Source: Vigna angularis (taxonomy: Eukaryota > Streptophyta > Magnoliopsida > Fabales > Fabaceae). From it: DNA of 64,000 nt. Where the stretch lies: NCBI RefSeq assembly GCF_016808095.1, contig NC_068974.1, positions 12,462,001 to 12,526,000 of the forward strand. The letters run 5' to 3'. Below are positions 22,901-34,039 of this stretch, one piece after another (position 1 is the stretch's first letter; the number at the start of each line of letters is the position of its first letter). The position numbers and the translations under genes are program-made. The notes under the pieces are model-generated. The model was given only the letters and a program-made list of their open reading frames with translations. It was not told where the DNA came from and did no database searches.

Positions 22901-25433
22901 TTAAAAGTACTCAAAATTTTCATAAGATGAATCTGGTTGTGTATGATTGCTTTTATCACTTGCAATAATATCTGTAACCTTCTTATCCATTGGTGGAACA
23001 TCTGTTTTTCTATCGTACTTAGAAAAATCAAAAGATTCTGGTATAATAGGAGGTGTAGCACTTCTAACAAGAGCCCAATTCACTCCATGGAAGAAAGGAT
23101 GTTGCTTTATTTCTGTGGCACCTCTGTTGTAAGCAAATCTTTTTTTAGGCTCTTTCACCAACAACCCTTCTATAAGGTCTCTTGCAACTTTGCTAACAAC
23201 TGGTTTTTCTGGAAACCTTAAGGGCTGTCCTACAACATTGAAAAGGGTAGCTTTGTTTCCAGCACCTTTAAAGGGTGTTATCCCATGCAAAAGCTCATAC
23301 AAGAAGATTCCAAAGGTCCACCAATCCACTGCACTACCATGTCCTTCACCACGAATAATCTCTGGTGCAAGATACTCATGTGTCCCTACAAAGGACATTG
23401 ACCTCACATTTGTAGGCTCAGCCATTAGTTCAGGGAGGCATCCTCCAACCACAAGGCCAAAATCAGACTTTGTCTTGCGATTCTTTTTTGAAGGCAAAAT
23501 CCGTGGAAAGAAACTTGAGTGCTGCATGCAACCATGTATTGTTTGATCATGACTTAGAATGCCTCCAGAAGGACCATTACTACTTTCATGTGTAGATGAG
23601 GACTTCACTAGTGTAGGATTCACAGAGCACCGAAGAGATAAGTCAAAATCTGATAACATTATGTGACCTTTATCTCGAACTAGAACATTTTCTGGTTTTA
23701 AGTCTCTATACACAATGCCTAACATGTGCAAGTATTCCAAGGCTAACAAAATTTCTGAACAATAAAACCTGTCGCAGCAAATAAGACATTGAATTCTTAA
23801 ATTTGTTACAAAGTTTGTCAGATTTTTTTATTAGTGCACAGTTTAGGTGGTAAGAGATTTGACATGTTTCTTTCTCTTGCGTAGATAAACAAAGATTATC
23901 AATAAGTTCAATTCAGTTGCACAAATGTAAGGATAAACGATTGTAATTATATTGTGCTGTGAAATAGAACATATAACATAAGGACAAGATTCACTCTCAT
24001 GTGTATAACTTTCCTTTCTTTTGAAGCAACATAATTGTTATGAAGTTACTATATTTTTTAATTGTTATAAGAAGTGTGTGTAGAAATACAAAAAAACAAA
24101 GAATTCATTAAACAAAACTCAGCCCAAAAAGTTGACTAAAAAAGCTTTAAATAGTGTTACACTATTTCATCCTTAACTTAAAAGGATATTAGGTAGAAAT
24201 AAGTAAACTGCATTTGTTTTATTGAAACTCCGGCGTATTATTAAGGTTAAATATGTTTTTGATTTCTAAACTTTCGCATGAAATTTAAATTTATATAAAA
24301 TTGAAATTCATTTATATTTCAAAATTTGATATAATTTGGTATCCAAACTTTAAATATGAATAGATATAGTCTTTCTAATCCAATTGCGTTAAATTTTTTT
24401 GTGACAAACGACATTTCAAGCTAGTATTTGAGTTGTTTACATTTCAACTCAATTGTTAGCCTGGAACACAGTTTAACACAGAAAAAATTAACGTCATTGG
24501 ATTAAGATGATTATATCCATTCATTTTTAGAGTTTAAAGACTAAACTTTATCAAAGTTTGGGACAAAGAAGAATTTTAATTCCACATTCAAGTTTAGAAG
24601 CTACAAACATATTTAACTTTATTTCATATTTATTAACCTACCATGTTTAACAACTTATATTAAACATATTAACATATAATCATGTCTTGTAGGTATTGTA
24701 GAATGCACTTTGGTGGAATCCAGGTGCCATGTATATGTGTTTAAGCAACTAACCGTGTAGCTTCTTCAGTGAAATGCTTGTCAGGTTGTTTCATTCGAAG
24801 AGAATGCAAACTACCACTGCTACAAAACTCCATGACCAGACAATAGTATTTATCAGTCTCAAAATAAGAATATAAAGTTGGCAGAAAAGGGTGATCAAGA
24901 AGTCCAAGAATCTCTCTTTCTGTTTGTGCCCTCAAAAGCTTGTTTCTACTAGCAAGTGCTGCCTTATCCATTACTTTCATGGCAAAGAATGCTTTGGTTC
25001 CTTTAAGTTCTACAAGGTACACACTTCCAATATCACCATATCCAACACGCTTTAGAAGCTTGAAATGACTGAGATCAAGACCATTACCCTTAGAAACCAT
25101 GTTAATTGCATCCCACCTCACATCATCTCCAGTATGAGGCTTAATATGTGCACTGCAAATGCTCTCCAAACTATCACTACGAGAGCTACTGCCACTTCTA
25201 TGGTCACCTAGAATGCTTTTTTTTGTAGGTACATTAAAATTTCTTGCAGCTTCTGCTATTGCTCTTGGTGATCTTGTTGAAGGGTTGTCGTTTGAAGACA
25301 TTCTTGCACTTGGAGTGGTGTGCTTAGTCGTGGTTTTGTAGTCACTCATGAAAGCATGATTAGTAGTATATTGATTTTCTTTGTGGACATGACTTTCTAA
25401 ATTATTTGATGAATTTGCATAAGCCTGATTCAT
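22901..25433 (-). CDS. AGC-VIIIa (AGC1-type) Ser/Thr protein kinase
   Basis: Two coding exons, 25433-24754 and 23768-22901, joined by a 985-bp GT-AG intron that splits an Arg codon; the product is 515 aa. The N-terminal ~110 residues are Ser/Thr-rich. The kinase domain has the glycine loop GYGDIG (131-136), VAIK-type Lys in FFAMKVMDK (153), YRDLKPEN (Asp 249), DFD in place of DFG (267-269) and APE (361-363). A ~75-residue insertion between DFD and APE holds [13 protein letters not shown] with the activation Ser (about 352). DFD plus the insertion defines plant AGC group VIII. The protein ends FEYF, a PDK1-docking FxxF motif. Relatives (D6PK, AGC1.5/1.7) act at the plasma membrane in polar auxin transport or pollen-tube growth; GYGDIG makes me favour the AGC1.5/1.7 side. 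All catalytic residues are present, so it looks functional. The ATG at 25433 lies 10 nt inside its exon, and upstream in-frame sequence exists across a small exon (25539-25607) but without an ATG that I could find. Confidence 0.92.
23769..24753 (-). other. Intron of the AGC kinase
   Basis: Minus strand donor GTTAGTTG after ACACG and acceptor CTGCGACAG before GTTTTATTG. This intron position, before [17 protein letters not shown], is the usual one in plant AGC1 genes. It carries a MITE-like insertion. Confidence 0.9.
24244..24620. mobile_element. MITE-like element in the kinase intron
   Basis: Begins GGTTAAATATGTTTTTGATT and ends CTACAAACATATTTAACTTT, imperfect inverted termini. Its interior repeats the phrases of a decayed relative at 38690-38960 (order CTGAACTT, ATTATATCAATTCATTTAGA). 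A clear target duplication was not found. Confidence 0.6.
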
Positions 25434-25538
25434 CTCGAGAATCTGCATTTGGAATTCAAGATATAATTTAATTTCCATTAATAATTTTTTGGTTAAAAAA
25501 TCATTCCTAAATTAAAGAACAAGATATATAACTCTTAC

Positions 25539-25607
25539 ATTAGGTAAACGAGGCCTTTGGGTAGGCGATTGAGGAACAAATGCAATGACACCCTTTAAGA
25601 GGAATTT
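25539..25607 (-). other. Upstream 69-nt exon of the AGC kinase (5' UTR or N-terminal)
   Basis: Flanked on the minus strand by acceptor TTTGTAG and donor GTAAGAGT; the following exon starts at 25442 after acceptor ATGCAG. The 69 nt equal 23 codons, open and in frame with the kinase, reading KFLLKGVIAF then VPQSPTQRPRLPN. No ATG lies in it, so it is either untranslated or the start is in a further exon. A candidate first exon with ATGGATATACATGGCCAGG lies near 26210-26245, but its stop comes before a usable junction. Confidence 0.65.
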
Positions 25608-26838
25608 CTACAAACACAAATGCTAAAAATTAAATTAGTTATGATAGGTTTATTTCATGTCATATTAAATATAATTTCAGGTTTATTTTCTCTCATTATC
25701 GGCTATATTTCATGACAAATTATTTTGAATGAAAAATTATTTTAATATTTTTAACCAAAAGTTCTAATAGAAAGTTTTAGAAATAAGTAGCTATTTTTTC
25801 AAAATAAATTGAACAAAATACATAATTATAAAAAAACATTATGAATTAATTAAAAATGTGTTATAATTTTTTGTTCACATACAGCAAAAGGAAATTATAA
25901 AAAATGTAGTTGTATATAAGCATCAAATTGATGAAGAAACAATACTCATTTCATAATGGAATATAAAAAACAAACGAATTAAGTGAGATATAAAAGTCAA
26001 ATACATGTGTGATCCTTTTTACAATTATTAGAAATCAAAACCATTTCATCTTGTATAAGGATTGACACAAGTAATGGTATATGACTGTGGATAAACATGG
26101 TGAGAAAAAGAAAGAAGGTGTCCTTTAAAAGAGATGCTAGAAATGCATATGAAACTAAAAGTTAAAAATATCAATAACACCTTATAACTTCATAGGCTCT
26201 CTGAGATTGAACAAGATAAACAATATGTTTCCCTGGCCATGTATATCCATGAAGAGAAATCTTTGAATTTTGAAATTTTGAGAAAGAAAGAAACAAAGAG
26301 AAGAAACGAGAATTTTCTTTGGTTTTAGGAAAGAACTAACAAATTGATATTGAAAATAGCTTGTTCTTGATTGGATCAACATCCACCATCATAAACACTT
26401 GGAGTTCATGAGAGGAATTTGTGGAACAAAAGAGGGAAGATAATAATAGAACCATAATATGTGTATATACATAAATAATTAAAATGTGTTTATGCATTAT
26501 GTAATTGCCATCAAGATAAATGGAGTAGCGTCTAATTCTCTTCTAAAATAATGGTTTATGTAATTCCCTTGTGAAAAAATATTTTTTCATATATACTTAT
26601 TTACTTATATATATTTGGTTTAAACCCTCGTTTGGTCCTTGTATTTGTGTGTCAATCTTAAGTGGGTCATCGTTTTTTTTTCGGTCTCAATTAGGTCCAT
26701 AAACTTGTAAAAATGAGCCAATTAAGCCTTCTCCGTTAAGTTTTCACTAACGACGTCTAACTGTGATGACATGTTTATGCTGATATGCATTGTTTCAATA
26801 TGTAGAATTTTTATTTAAGTTAAAGAAGTATGACATGG

Positions 26839-26920
26839 CAAAATTGAAAAGGGAATTAGAGATTTGGCGCGTTCTTCTGAACGTTCTTTGCAAAATTGAA
26901 AAGGGAATTAGAGATTTGGT
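26839..26920. repeat. 30-bp direct repeat, spacing 51
   Basis: GCAAAATTGAAAAGGGAATT-AGAGATTTGG starts at 26839 and again at 26890, just inside the left TIR of the MULE. Confidence 0.9.
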
Positions 26921-27300
26921 CTAGAGGGGTGACCAGTGTCCATCGCTTCATCATCTTACAACGTCTTCATCTTTCCTTCAAGTACTATCGTCGTCTCTAT
27001 GAGGTCGCCGACGGTAGATTCTGGTCGCCGACGGTGGATTCCGGCGTCATCAGCACCTGCACGAGGAGAGGCTTCTCGGCACGGCTACCTTCAGCAGCAT
27101 CGTCGGCGGGATCACCTTCATTGGCCCAAGATGCATGCGTGTTGACCAACTCTCTACCATCAACTGTGTCGGGATAACCAACTCCGTCCTCCCTTCCCAC
27201 CTCGAAAGCAACCTCAAATCCTTCCCATCAACCAAAGCTCGCACATTTCCCACCCCCACTTCAAGAAACGAGGCAAGTTTCAATTTTTTGTCCTGTTTGT
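26921..27300. other. GC-rich block in the MULE, possibly captured exon
   Basis: Clearly more GC-rich than its surroundings and open on both strands. One plus frame reads MRVDQLSTINCVGITNSVLP and on to PTSRNEASF; another is Ser/Arg-rich. I recognise no domain. Base composition unlike the neighbours and the position inside a Pack-MULE suggest captured gene sequence. Confidence 0.4.
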
Positions 27301-27494
27301 ATCTAAACACAAGTCTAATATCTAAACCACAAGTTTAATTTGACAATTAAACTTCTGTCAATCCATGATTGTAATATTGTATTATCAATTTATCAACCTA
27401 GTTTATACCTTACTGTCAATACTTAATTGTAATATCAGTTTCTGAAATAAAAATGAGGCATATAACAATTAAGTCAAATATAATTTTCCTCAAT

Positions 27495-27745
27495 CCATGC
27501 ATTGGATAAGCTTTGTTCAACGCCAAAACCCTTTCTGTAACACCCCTCACATCACTTTCACTAGGATTTCCAACAGCGATTGTGGTTTGGATCTATGCTT
27601 GAAGCTGTGTAAAAAGCCTTGCAGCATTTCTTTGTTCCTCGGCAAGTTGTGAGGGTTGGATTTTGTTGGTAGCAAGTAGCATCTCGGTGGCTGCAGAAAA
27701 CAAAAGAGCAGATGATAGTTTAAGAGCCAAAAGTGGTGCCCATTC
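27495..27745 (-). pseudogene. Captured fragment of F-box protein At4g22030-like gene
   Basis: Minus strand, one frame: LALKLSSALLFSAATEMLLA, NKIQPSQLAEEQRNAARLFT, QLQA-stop-IQTTIAVGNPSE, SDVRGVTERVLALNKAYP. This matches what I know of plant proteins annotated as F-box At4g22030-like, in the region with the QLAEEQRNA and VLALxKAYP signatures. An in-frame TAG follows QLQA. Only about 80 codons remain, cut on one side exactly at a CACTA terminus (27745). The F-box itself is not included. Confidence 0.72.
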
Positions 27746-28260
27746 ACTACAAGAATTTAGCTTATTTTCAAAGGTTTATTACCGAAGGCCTAAGGGCCAT
27801 CGGTAAATAAGTGTTTTTGACGGTCAAATTGAGGATTACAAACGGGCATAATGAAATGTAGTTACCGAAGATCAAAAGAGCATTATCGAGGGGTTTATGG
27901 CCTTCGGTAAGAGGCTCGACCCCTTAAACTAATTAATTGGGGCTATTGTAGGAGGTCGTCCCCAATTTCGTAAGACACGACCCTATACCTATATCGACTT
28001 CTTGTGGTGCTCCCCATTTCCTCCTTCTCCGTTCTCGTCCCCAATTTGTGCTTCTCATTCTTTTCCTCTCGCTTTTGTTTGACGTTTCTCTTCCTCTCCC
28101 TCTCCTTTTCCCTTTCCCGTCTGTCCGGTGGCATTGTGTGGGTAGGGTTCGAGTGGTGTTCCACCAGTGCGTTGGCGTTGCCGTCAGGAGGGTGGTCCGT
28201 TAACATCATGGTGTATGGACGTTGCTGTCAGGAGGGTGCTCCCGTGACGTGAGGGTGCAT
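27745..28260 (+). mobile_element. CACTA 5' end, second family, truncated
   Basis: Starts CACTACAAGAATTTAG followed by subterminal inverted motifs: ACCGAAGGCCTAAGGGCCAT, GTTACCGAAGATC, GGCCTTCGGTAAGAGG. CACTACAAGAAA is a common CACTA terminus in plants. No reverse-complement end or target duplication was found, so it is an internal deletion product or a captured end. A pyrimidine-rich leader (28000-28130) follows. Confidence 0.6.
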
Positions 28261-30560
28261 GTCTTCGTCAAGGGAGGCTATTGGGAGACGCATCGAGGTA
28301 TGTTCTTTACTGGCTAAATTTATATATTCGGAGAAGAGAGATAAATGTGTGCCTGAGGAGTAAAAGAAGAAAGTGGTTTCGGTATTCATGTTTGCTACTA
28401 GGTTAAGAGTTACTGTGAGATACAAAGAACGTAGTTTCTCAATATATAGCTATTTATAGTGATCAAGGAAGAGTATAGAAGAGAGGTGAAAGTAAATGAT
28501 AGGTCTTGGTTCAAGACAGAGAAGAAAATGGAGTAAATGATGCTTATCAACATGACTGAGCCACTAAAAGGTTAAACTGGGACAAGTGTGTAAATTGAGG
28601 TAAGCAAGCCTAACACAAGATGGCAAGTGGCAAGTGACTAAGGGAATCTACAAACTCGTTGCTTAAAATATCTAACAAAATTTCTACAAACATGAAATGA
28701 ATATTTGATATTCCTGTTGTATTTTTGGTTGATCAATATCTCAATGTTCTGCTTCAAGTTCAGGGGAGTCCTGAACTTTATCTTTATCTGAAAATTGTGA
28801 TATGTTGAATTTAGCTTTATCTGGAAATTTAACTTTGTTGATTCTAGGCTTTTACTCAATCCAACCAAGTTTACTTGCAATGTAAAATTAAAATCAGACT
28901 TGACAACATCCAGTTATACCAAAAATGAACTCAGAATGGGTTTTTGAGATGTGAAAATGCACACAAGTTGCTCTAAGGTTAATTAATCAATTCCAACAAC
29001 TTTATATTATGAAATTAGATTTGTTTAAGCTGGGAATTGGTACAGAAACAACATAGATCATAATATGACCTCCTAACACCCCATTATGCATGAAAATAAG
29101 CAACCTCACACCCCAAACTGAGTTTTAGTGAAACAAAGGACCAAACAACAATGCAAAAAACTTTGAAATAGGTATTAACACTAAACCAAGCTGGAAAATA
29201 TCAACTAGGTGAAATTAAACTCGAATTAATGATTCAAAGCAAAGTTAGCATGGTGATAAGTTGAAAACTGTACAGTCATATGGTTTAAGCAGTCAAGCTG
29301 TGGAAATGCACTTCATAGCTTATTTGATGTGCTTTCCTTAATGCAAAAGTATCCACAACTGATTTGGAATAGCAAGGGTTGATTTTGGGTTTATGCTTTC
29401 TAAACCATCATTTTTTGAGTTAAAATAGAAGTGGAGTAGTGATTTTCAGTTGCAGGCTGTTTATAACTCATTTTAGAGTTTAAAGACAATTAAAATCATC
29501 AAACAAAGTTGCTTGAACATTCAGTTGTGTGTTTAAATCACTTTCATATGTTTTTGAGTATCAAACCACCAAACTAAGGACTTTTTCTAGTGCAAAATTT
29601 GTTCTCCAGCTAAGGTTTGATTCTTTTCTCTAGTTGCAGTGCATATGTAGCCATTTATGAATCATATAAGGCAATGAGACAATGTCTAGCCTTGATTATA
29701 TGTGCTACATCAATTAAAACATGATTATGTTTCAAAAATTCTGCACAAAATGGAATAAATCTGGTGCAATCTCATAAATCTGTTTCAATGGAAGTTTTTT
29801 GTTTCTTAAGCAATGTGCAAGTTTGTTTAATGATATTAAACATGTTCCAAGTAATAGCAACCTGTATTAATCACTAAAGTGCAAAAAGCATAGTTGAGTT
29901 ACTAATAAATCATGAAATAAGGTGTTGTTATTGCTTTTTTTATCAATCTTTTCACCGTGATTGATATCTTTGCTTGTGTCTTAGGTGTTTAAATTCTTCT
30001 AGCTGATTCTATGCAGTTATATCAAGTGTTTTAGGATGTCTTAGAGTCATTGCAACTGTTGTCTTCATTTCATTTCACTGAATTCTAAATTCTGGTGCAG
30101 TTTTGGTGACATTTTCATGCATATTTGGCTATAGCAAGTATGATTTGTTGAATCTTGTTGTGTTTGTGCATATACAAAGTTTGAGCAATTTTATTTTTCC
30201 ATTTTAAAGTTGTGTGCACTGTTCAAATGGTCATTTTTATGCCAATATGCATAATCATCTCTTAAACCATCAAAATTGGCTTTAAAATGGAACTGAACCA
30301 GTGAATTCACATTGCAAGATGTTTTCAAACTATTTCAGTGTTTAAACATCTTTAAAATGATGATACAAAGTTGTTTGATGCATCAATTGAGCTTTTGAAT
30401 GACTCCCAATCAATATTGGGTTTAAAACCACCAAATTACAAGCATTTTCCTAGTGTAGTGTTCAAATCAAGTGGTGTTTGAAAATTTGTTTGCTCCAATT
30501 TTCGATTCTGGGTTGGCATGTGCAGGTTTATGTTTCCAAATGTAAAGATATGACAAAAAC
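28261..30560. other. Non-coding interior of the MULE with a diverged internal duplication
   Basis: No ORF with a recognisable domain. Blocks at about 29385-29640 and 30235-30500 share an order of phrases: CTAAACCATCA, GTTTAAA, ACAAAGTTG, TTGAGTATCAAACCACCAAA against GGTTTAAAACCACCAAA, TTTCTAGTG against TTCCTAGTG, then TTCTGG. They look like an old ~850-bp-spaced duplication. Confidence 0.45.
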
Positions 30561-30583
30561 ATTGTAAAAAAATCCATAAAAAT

Positions 30584-30965
30584 CAAAAGAATAACTTAAA
30601 CTCAAAGTTTGAGTATTTAGTACCTAAAAAGTGTACTTATAAGGTGAGAAATTGTCATTTCACCTAATGTAGACTCATTCTAAGGTATGTAAGCATCCTA
30701 ACAAGTCTAACTTAGTGAAATCAAGGTAGGAAAGTAGTGAAAAGCAAAGAATAACCTAAAACTCAAAGTTTGAGTATTTAGAACCTAAAAAGTGTGCTTA
30801 AAGGGTGAATATTTGCAACTAGACCCAATGTACACTTATTTTAACTAATGTGAACATCCTAACATGTCTAAAGTAGTGAAATGAACCTAGAAAAGTATTC
30901 AAAAGCAAAGAATTAGGTACAACTCAAAATTTGAGTAGTTGGAACCTAAAAAAGTGTACTTAAAA
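30584..30965. repeat. 161-bp tandem repeat, 2.3 copies
   Basis: CTCAAAGTTTGAGTATTTAG begins at 30601, 30762 and (diverged) 30923. Each is followed by a GAACCTAAAAAGTGTACTTA phrase. The first two copies differ by scattered substitutions. Confidence 0.9.
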
Positions 30966-30979
30966 GGAAAGGGAAAATC

Positions 30980-31300
30980 CCCAAAATCTCGCTCCGTCTT
31001 TCCTTTTGAACCTCTTCTTCCACTGCTTCAAAACGATACAGTTCTGTTGTGACAAACGACGAGCTTGGCGGCGACCGGTGGCACCTTGGCTCCTGGCTCG
31101 TGGCTCGCGGCTCGCAGCGGCCGACCTCGCTCAAGAGGCAATTGATGGAGGAACGATAGAGCTCCTCTCTAACGCGTGAAGAGAAGAAGAAGAAGGGAGG
31201 ACCCGACGCCATGTCGGCGATGCCTTCGACGGTGAACAGCGGTGTTGGCAACGCCTTGGACCGCGACTGGCAACGACCTTTGGATGTCAGGGGTCCCTTT
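30980..31300. other. GC-rich block next to the right TIR of the MULE
   Basis: Contains GCTCCTGGCTCGTGGCTCGC and further GC-rich sequence, open on the minus strand for about 100 codons (rich in Arg, Ser, Pro) but without a recognisable domain. It could be captured exon or MULE promoter DNA. Confidence 0.35.
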
Positions 31301-31818
31301 AAATGTTAGGGCTACCAACATAAAAAAATATAGTTCTCCATCTAGAATGGTTGATTATACAATAGAACACTCATTCAATTTAATACACATTGCCACGTCA
31401 ACCAAAAAAAATTACACCTCGGCATCTACACACGGCGTTAATGAAAACTTAACGGAGAGGACTTAATTGGTTCATTTTTACTAGTTTATGGACCCGATTG
31501 AGACCGAAAAAAAACGATGACCCACTTGAGATTGACACACAAATACGATGACCAAATAAGGGTTTAAACCTATATATTTTTCATTCCTTCTTATATTGTA
31601 TTGTTGTTTTAATAGTAATTTTAATTATAAAACTTATGTTATTAATTTAATAGTATGCTTCTTAAAATTAAAAATAATATTTTTTTTATTTTTTTATTTT
31701 ATTTTTATTTTCCATTTAATTTTTTCTCTTGTTAGTTGTGAAAATGCCATTTATGGTTCCATAAATTTTCACATTGGAATATATTATTTAGAATTTTCTA
31801 TTTTAAGGTACGTTATAC

Positions 31819-32110
31819 CACTAATGCAAAAAGACTTTTCAACGTCATTCATTGATGATGTTTTACAAGCCAGTGCACTAAAAAAAACATAGTGACATTT
31901 TTGTAATTAAAGGAAAATTTTGAATGATGCTTAAGCAAAGATTCGTCATTATAGAGTTGCAATGAGGAAAAGGACGATGACATGATCTGTCATTAAAAAT
32001 TTGTGAAGGATAAAATGACAAAAGTTGCATGCAAGAACCATCGTAAAAAAGTTGTCCAAACTTAAAAAAGGTGAAACCTTTTCACTTCCCCATGTGCACA
32101 CACAGTTCCT
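31819..32110 (+). mobile_element. CACTA terminus and subterminal region, truncated
   Basis: CACTAATGCAAAAAGACTTT then TCAACGTCA closely resembles the start of the element at 4301 (CACTAGTGCAAAAAAGACCT). Subterminal motifs such as AATGATG, GACGATGACATGATCTGTCA follow. No opposite terminus was identified. Confidence 0.6.
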
Positions 32111-33206
32111 TCTTCTCCATTCCTGTAATCAAAGAACCACTACACCCACACATTTTTCCATCGGTTGTTCATTGTCGAACCACCCTTAGTCGTGGTTGTT
32201 CATTATCAGACCACCCATACTAGGGTTCGTCACACACGTTCATCGCCTCTTTCACTCATGAGATTTCATTCTCCTTCGTTATCTTTTGATTTCATCTCCT
32301 TTTCTCAATCATTTTAGATTTTAATCTTACCACGCTTTAGCTTAGGGGCTAAAGATCATTTTCTACCGATTGAAAAAATAAGTTTCTATTTATTTTATTT
32401 ACTCCTTCTTATCTGATTTTTATGGTGTGTTAATCAATCTTAGTAGGAACAGTTGAAAAGAATGATCATATAAACTCATTTTATCTTACACTGAATTTTT
32501 GTCTTATTTGGACACTTTGCTATAGGTATTTGGTTGGGGTGGCTTGTTGTAAATTTATAGCCTAGAAGAAAGTTATATAAGGTAAGGAAAACAAGGATTT
32601 TAAAATACTGTTGTTTTAAAGTTAAAGTAATAATGAAATTATTGTGAAAATAGCTTGTGATATTGAATGTTGTTATGGAATAATTTAGTTTTATGGAGAC
32701 TCATTGAATTATTTGGTTTTTGTTTTTAACTTTGTCTTTTTGCTTATCCATGTTAGTACGAGCGAATTGATATGTTCTATTTGTGATGATAACAAGTAGA
32801 GTGTGAAAAATGGGTGAGGTATTGAACTTTGTTTTTATGACTATTTTGTGTTGTTTTGTTGAGGTGATTTCCTGTGTTAATTTAAGTCTATAGATGCAAC
32901 TTTTTGGAAGAAATGTGATTGGGTAAAATATGTGGATTGTGTATGGTGTGTTCAAATTGGTATATTGGTGTATTTGAGATCATTTTGAGATGAAATAGGT
33001 CTATATGATAACAGAAAGTTGTAAAATAATTTAGATAAACCCAATTGACCATATTTATACACAATAAACTTTTGAAATTTCTATAATAGTGTTGGGCGAA
33101 ACCCTAGAATTATCGAGCATCACATGAAAAATGAATTCTAGAGAGCTTGATGGGTTTGGAGTGTTAGGCGCCAGCTATATACCACTGAGCACTATCCAAA
33201 AAATGG
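32111..33206. other. No gene seen
   Basis: Mixed-composition DNA that may be the rest of the truncated CACTA: TCGTTGTTCATTGTCGAACC-type phrases recur at 32160-32215. Thereafter AT-rich without domain-bearing ORFs. Confidence 0.35.
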
Positions 33207-33214
33207 ATTATAGA

Positions 33215-34031
33215 TAGGGATGACAATGAGACAGCGGTAAAGATGAGTTTTATTATCCCATAACCCATCACCAAGGTGAAAATCCATCTTCAATTCCCTG
33301 TTCACATCTTGATATCCAATGAGTACAAGATTTTTACCTCATCCTCATTCTCATCAATTAACGGGTATATCCCAATACCTTCTTTATTATTATTTCAACA
33401 TTAATTTAGTTGTTTTTTTATAAAAAGCAAAAATTTCACTCAAAGGAAACGTAATATTATCCCATATTCAACATAAAAAAGATATATTCTCATATTTTCA
33501 ATGTCAAATATCTAGAAAAAAATTATAATAGTATAAAGTTCAAATTAGAATACCAAATAAGAATTGGATGAAAGTAGAGAAGAATAACATGAAATATTTT
33601 ACAATTAACATAAATAAAATTTTATAGCAAAAATATCTATAAATTTTGTAAACATTAATTAAACAAAGTTAGAAGAGAGGAAGAACAGACATATATACTA
33701 AAATAAGGTTATAGTTTAGAAATTTAAATGGGAATGAGATAAGAATGGGATATATATTGGCACGAGTATGAGAACACGAACAAAGTGGGTTACTTAATAA
33801 ATAAGGTTATAGTTTAGAAATTTAAATGGGAATGAGATAAGAATGGGATATATATTGGCATGAGTATGAGAACAGAGACGAAGTGGGTATGTACATACTC
33901 ATCCCCATATCCAATTAAAAAAAATCTATTATTACTTATATTATTCGTACCTGCTCAATTTGGGAATTCCCCGTTAAAATGAAAATAGGTTTGGACCATA
34001 CCTATATGGACGAGTTCATTTGTCATCTTTA
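33215..34031. mobile_element. hAT-like non-autonomous element
   Basis: Starts TAGGGATGACAATG and ends CATTTGTCATCTTTA, short imperfect inverted termini. Flanking 8-mers ATTATAGA (33207-33214) and ATTATAAA (34032-34039) agree at 7 of 8 positions, fitting an 8-bp hAT target duplication. No transposase ORF is present. It contains a 98-bp tandem duplication. Confidence 0.7.
33703..33898. repeat. 98-bp tandem duplication inside the hAT-like element
   Basis: ATAAGGTTATAGTTTAGAAA starts at 33703 and 33801. The copies differ at only a few positions, so this is recent compared with the rest of the element. Confidence 0.92.
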
Positions 34032-34039
34032 ATTATAAA

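Larger units (their letters stand above)
26617..31570. mobile_element. Mutator-like element, non-autonomous (Pack-MULE)
   Basis: Long inverted termini, 26617-26755 and 31433-31570, both starting GGTTTAAACCC in their own orientation and matching for about 140 bp. A perfect 9-bp target duplication TATATATTT lies at 26608-26616 and 31571-31579. No MURA transposase was found in 4954 bp. The interior holds a GC-rich block next to each TIR, a fragment of an F-box-type gene, a CACTA end and a 161-bp tandem repeat. Captured gene DNA between TIRs defines a Pack-MULE. It lies about 1 kb upstream of the kinase gene's first exon. Confidence 0.95.

Noticed and set aside
23190..23546. 118-codon plus-strand ORF
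   Set aside because: Antisense shadow of the AGC kinase exon.
27745..28009. Short CACTA ending at TTCTTGTGGTG (27999-28009)
   Set aside because: The end differs from the terminus and the flanking 3-mers (ATT against CTC) do not match.
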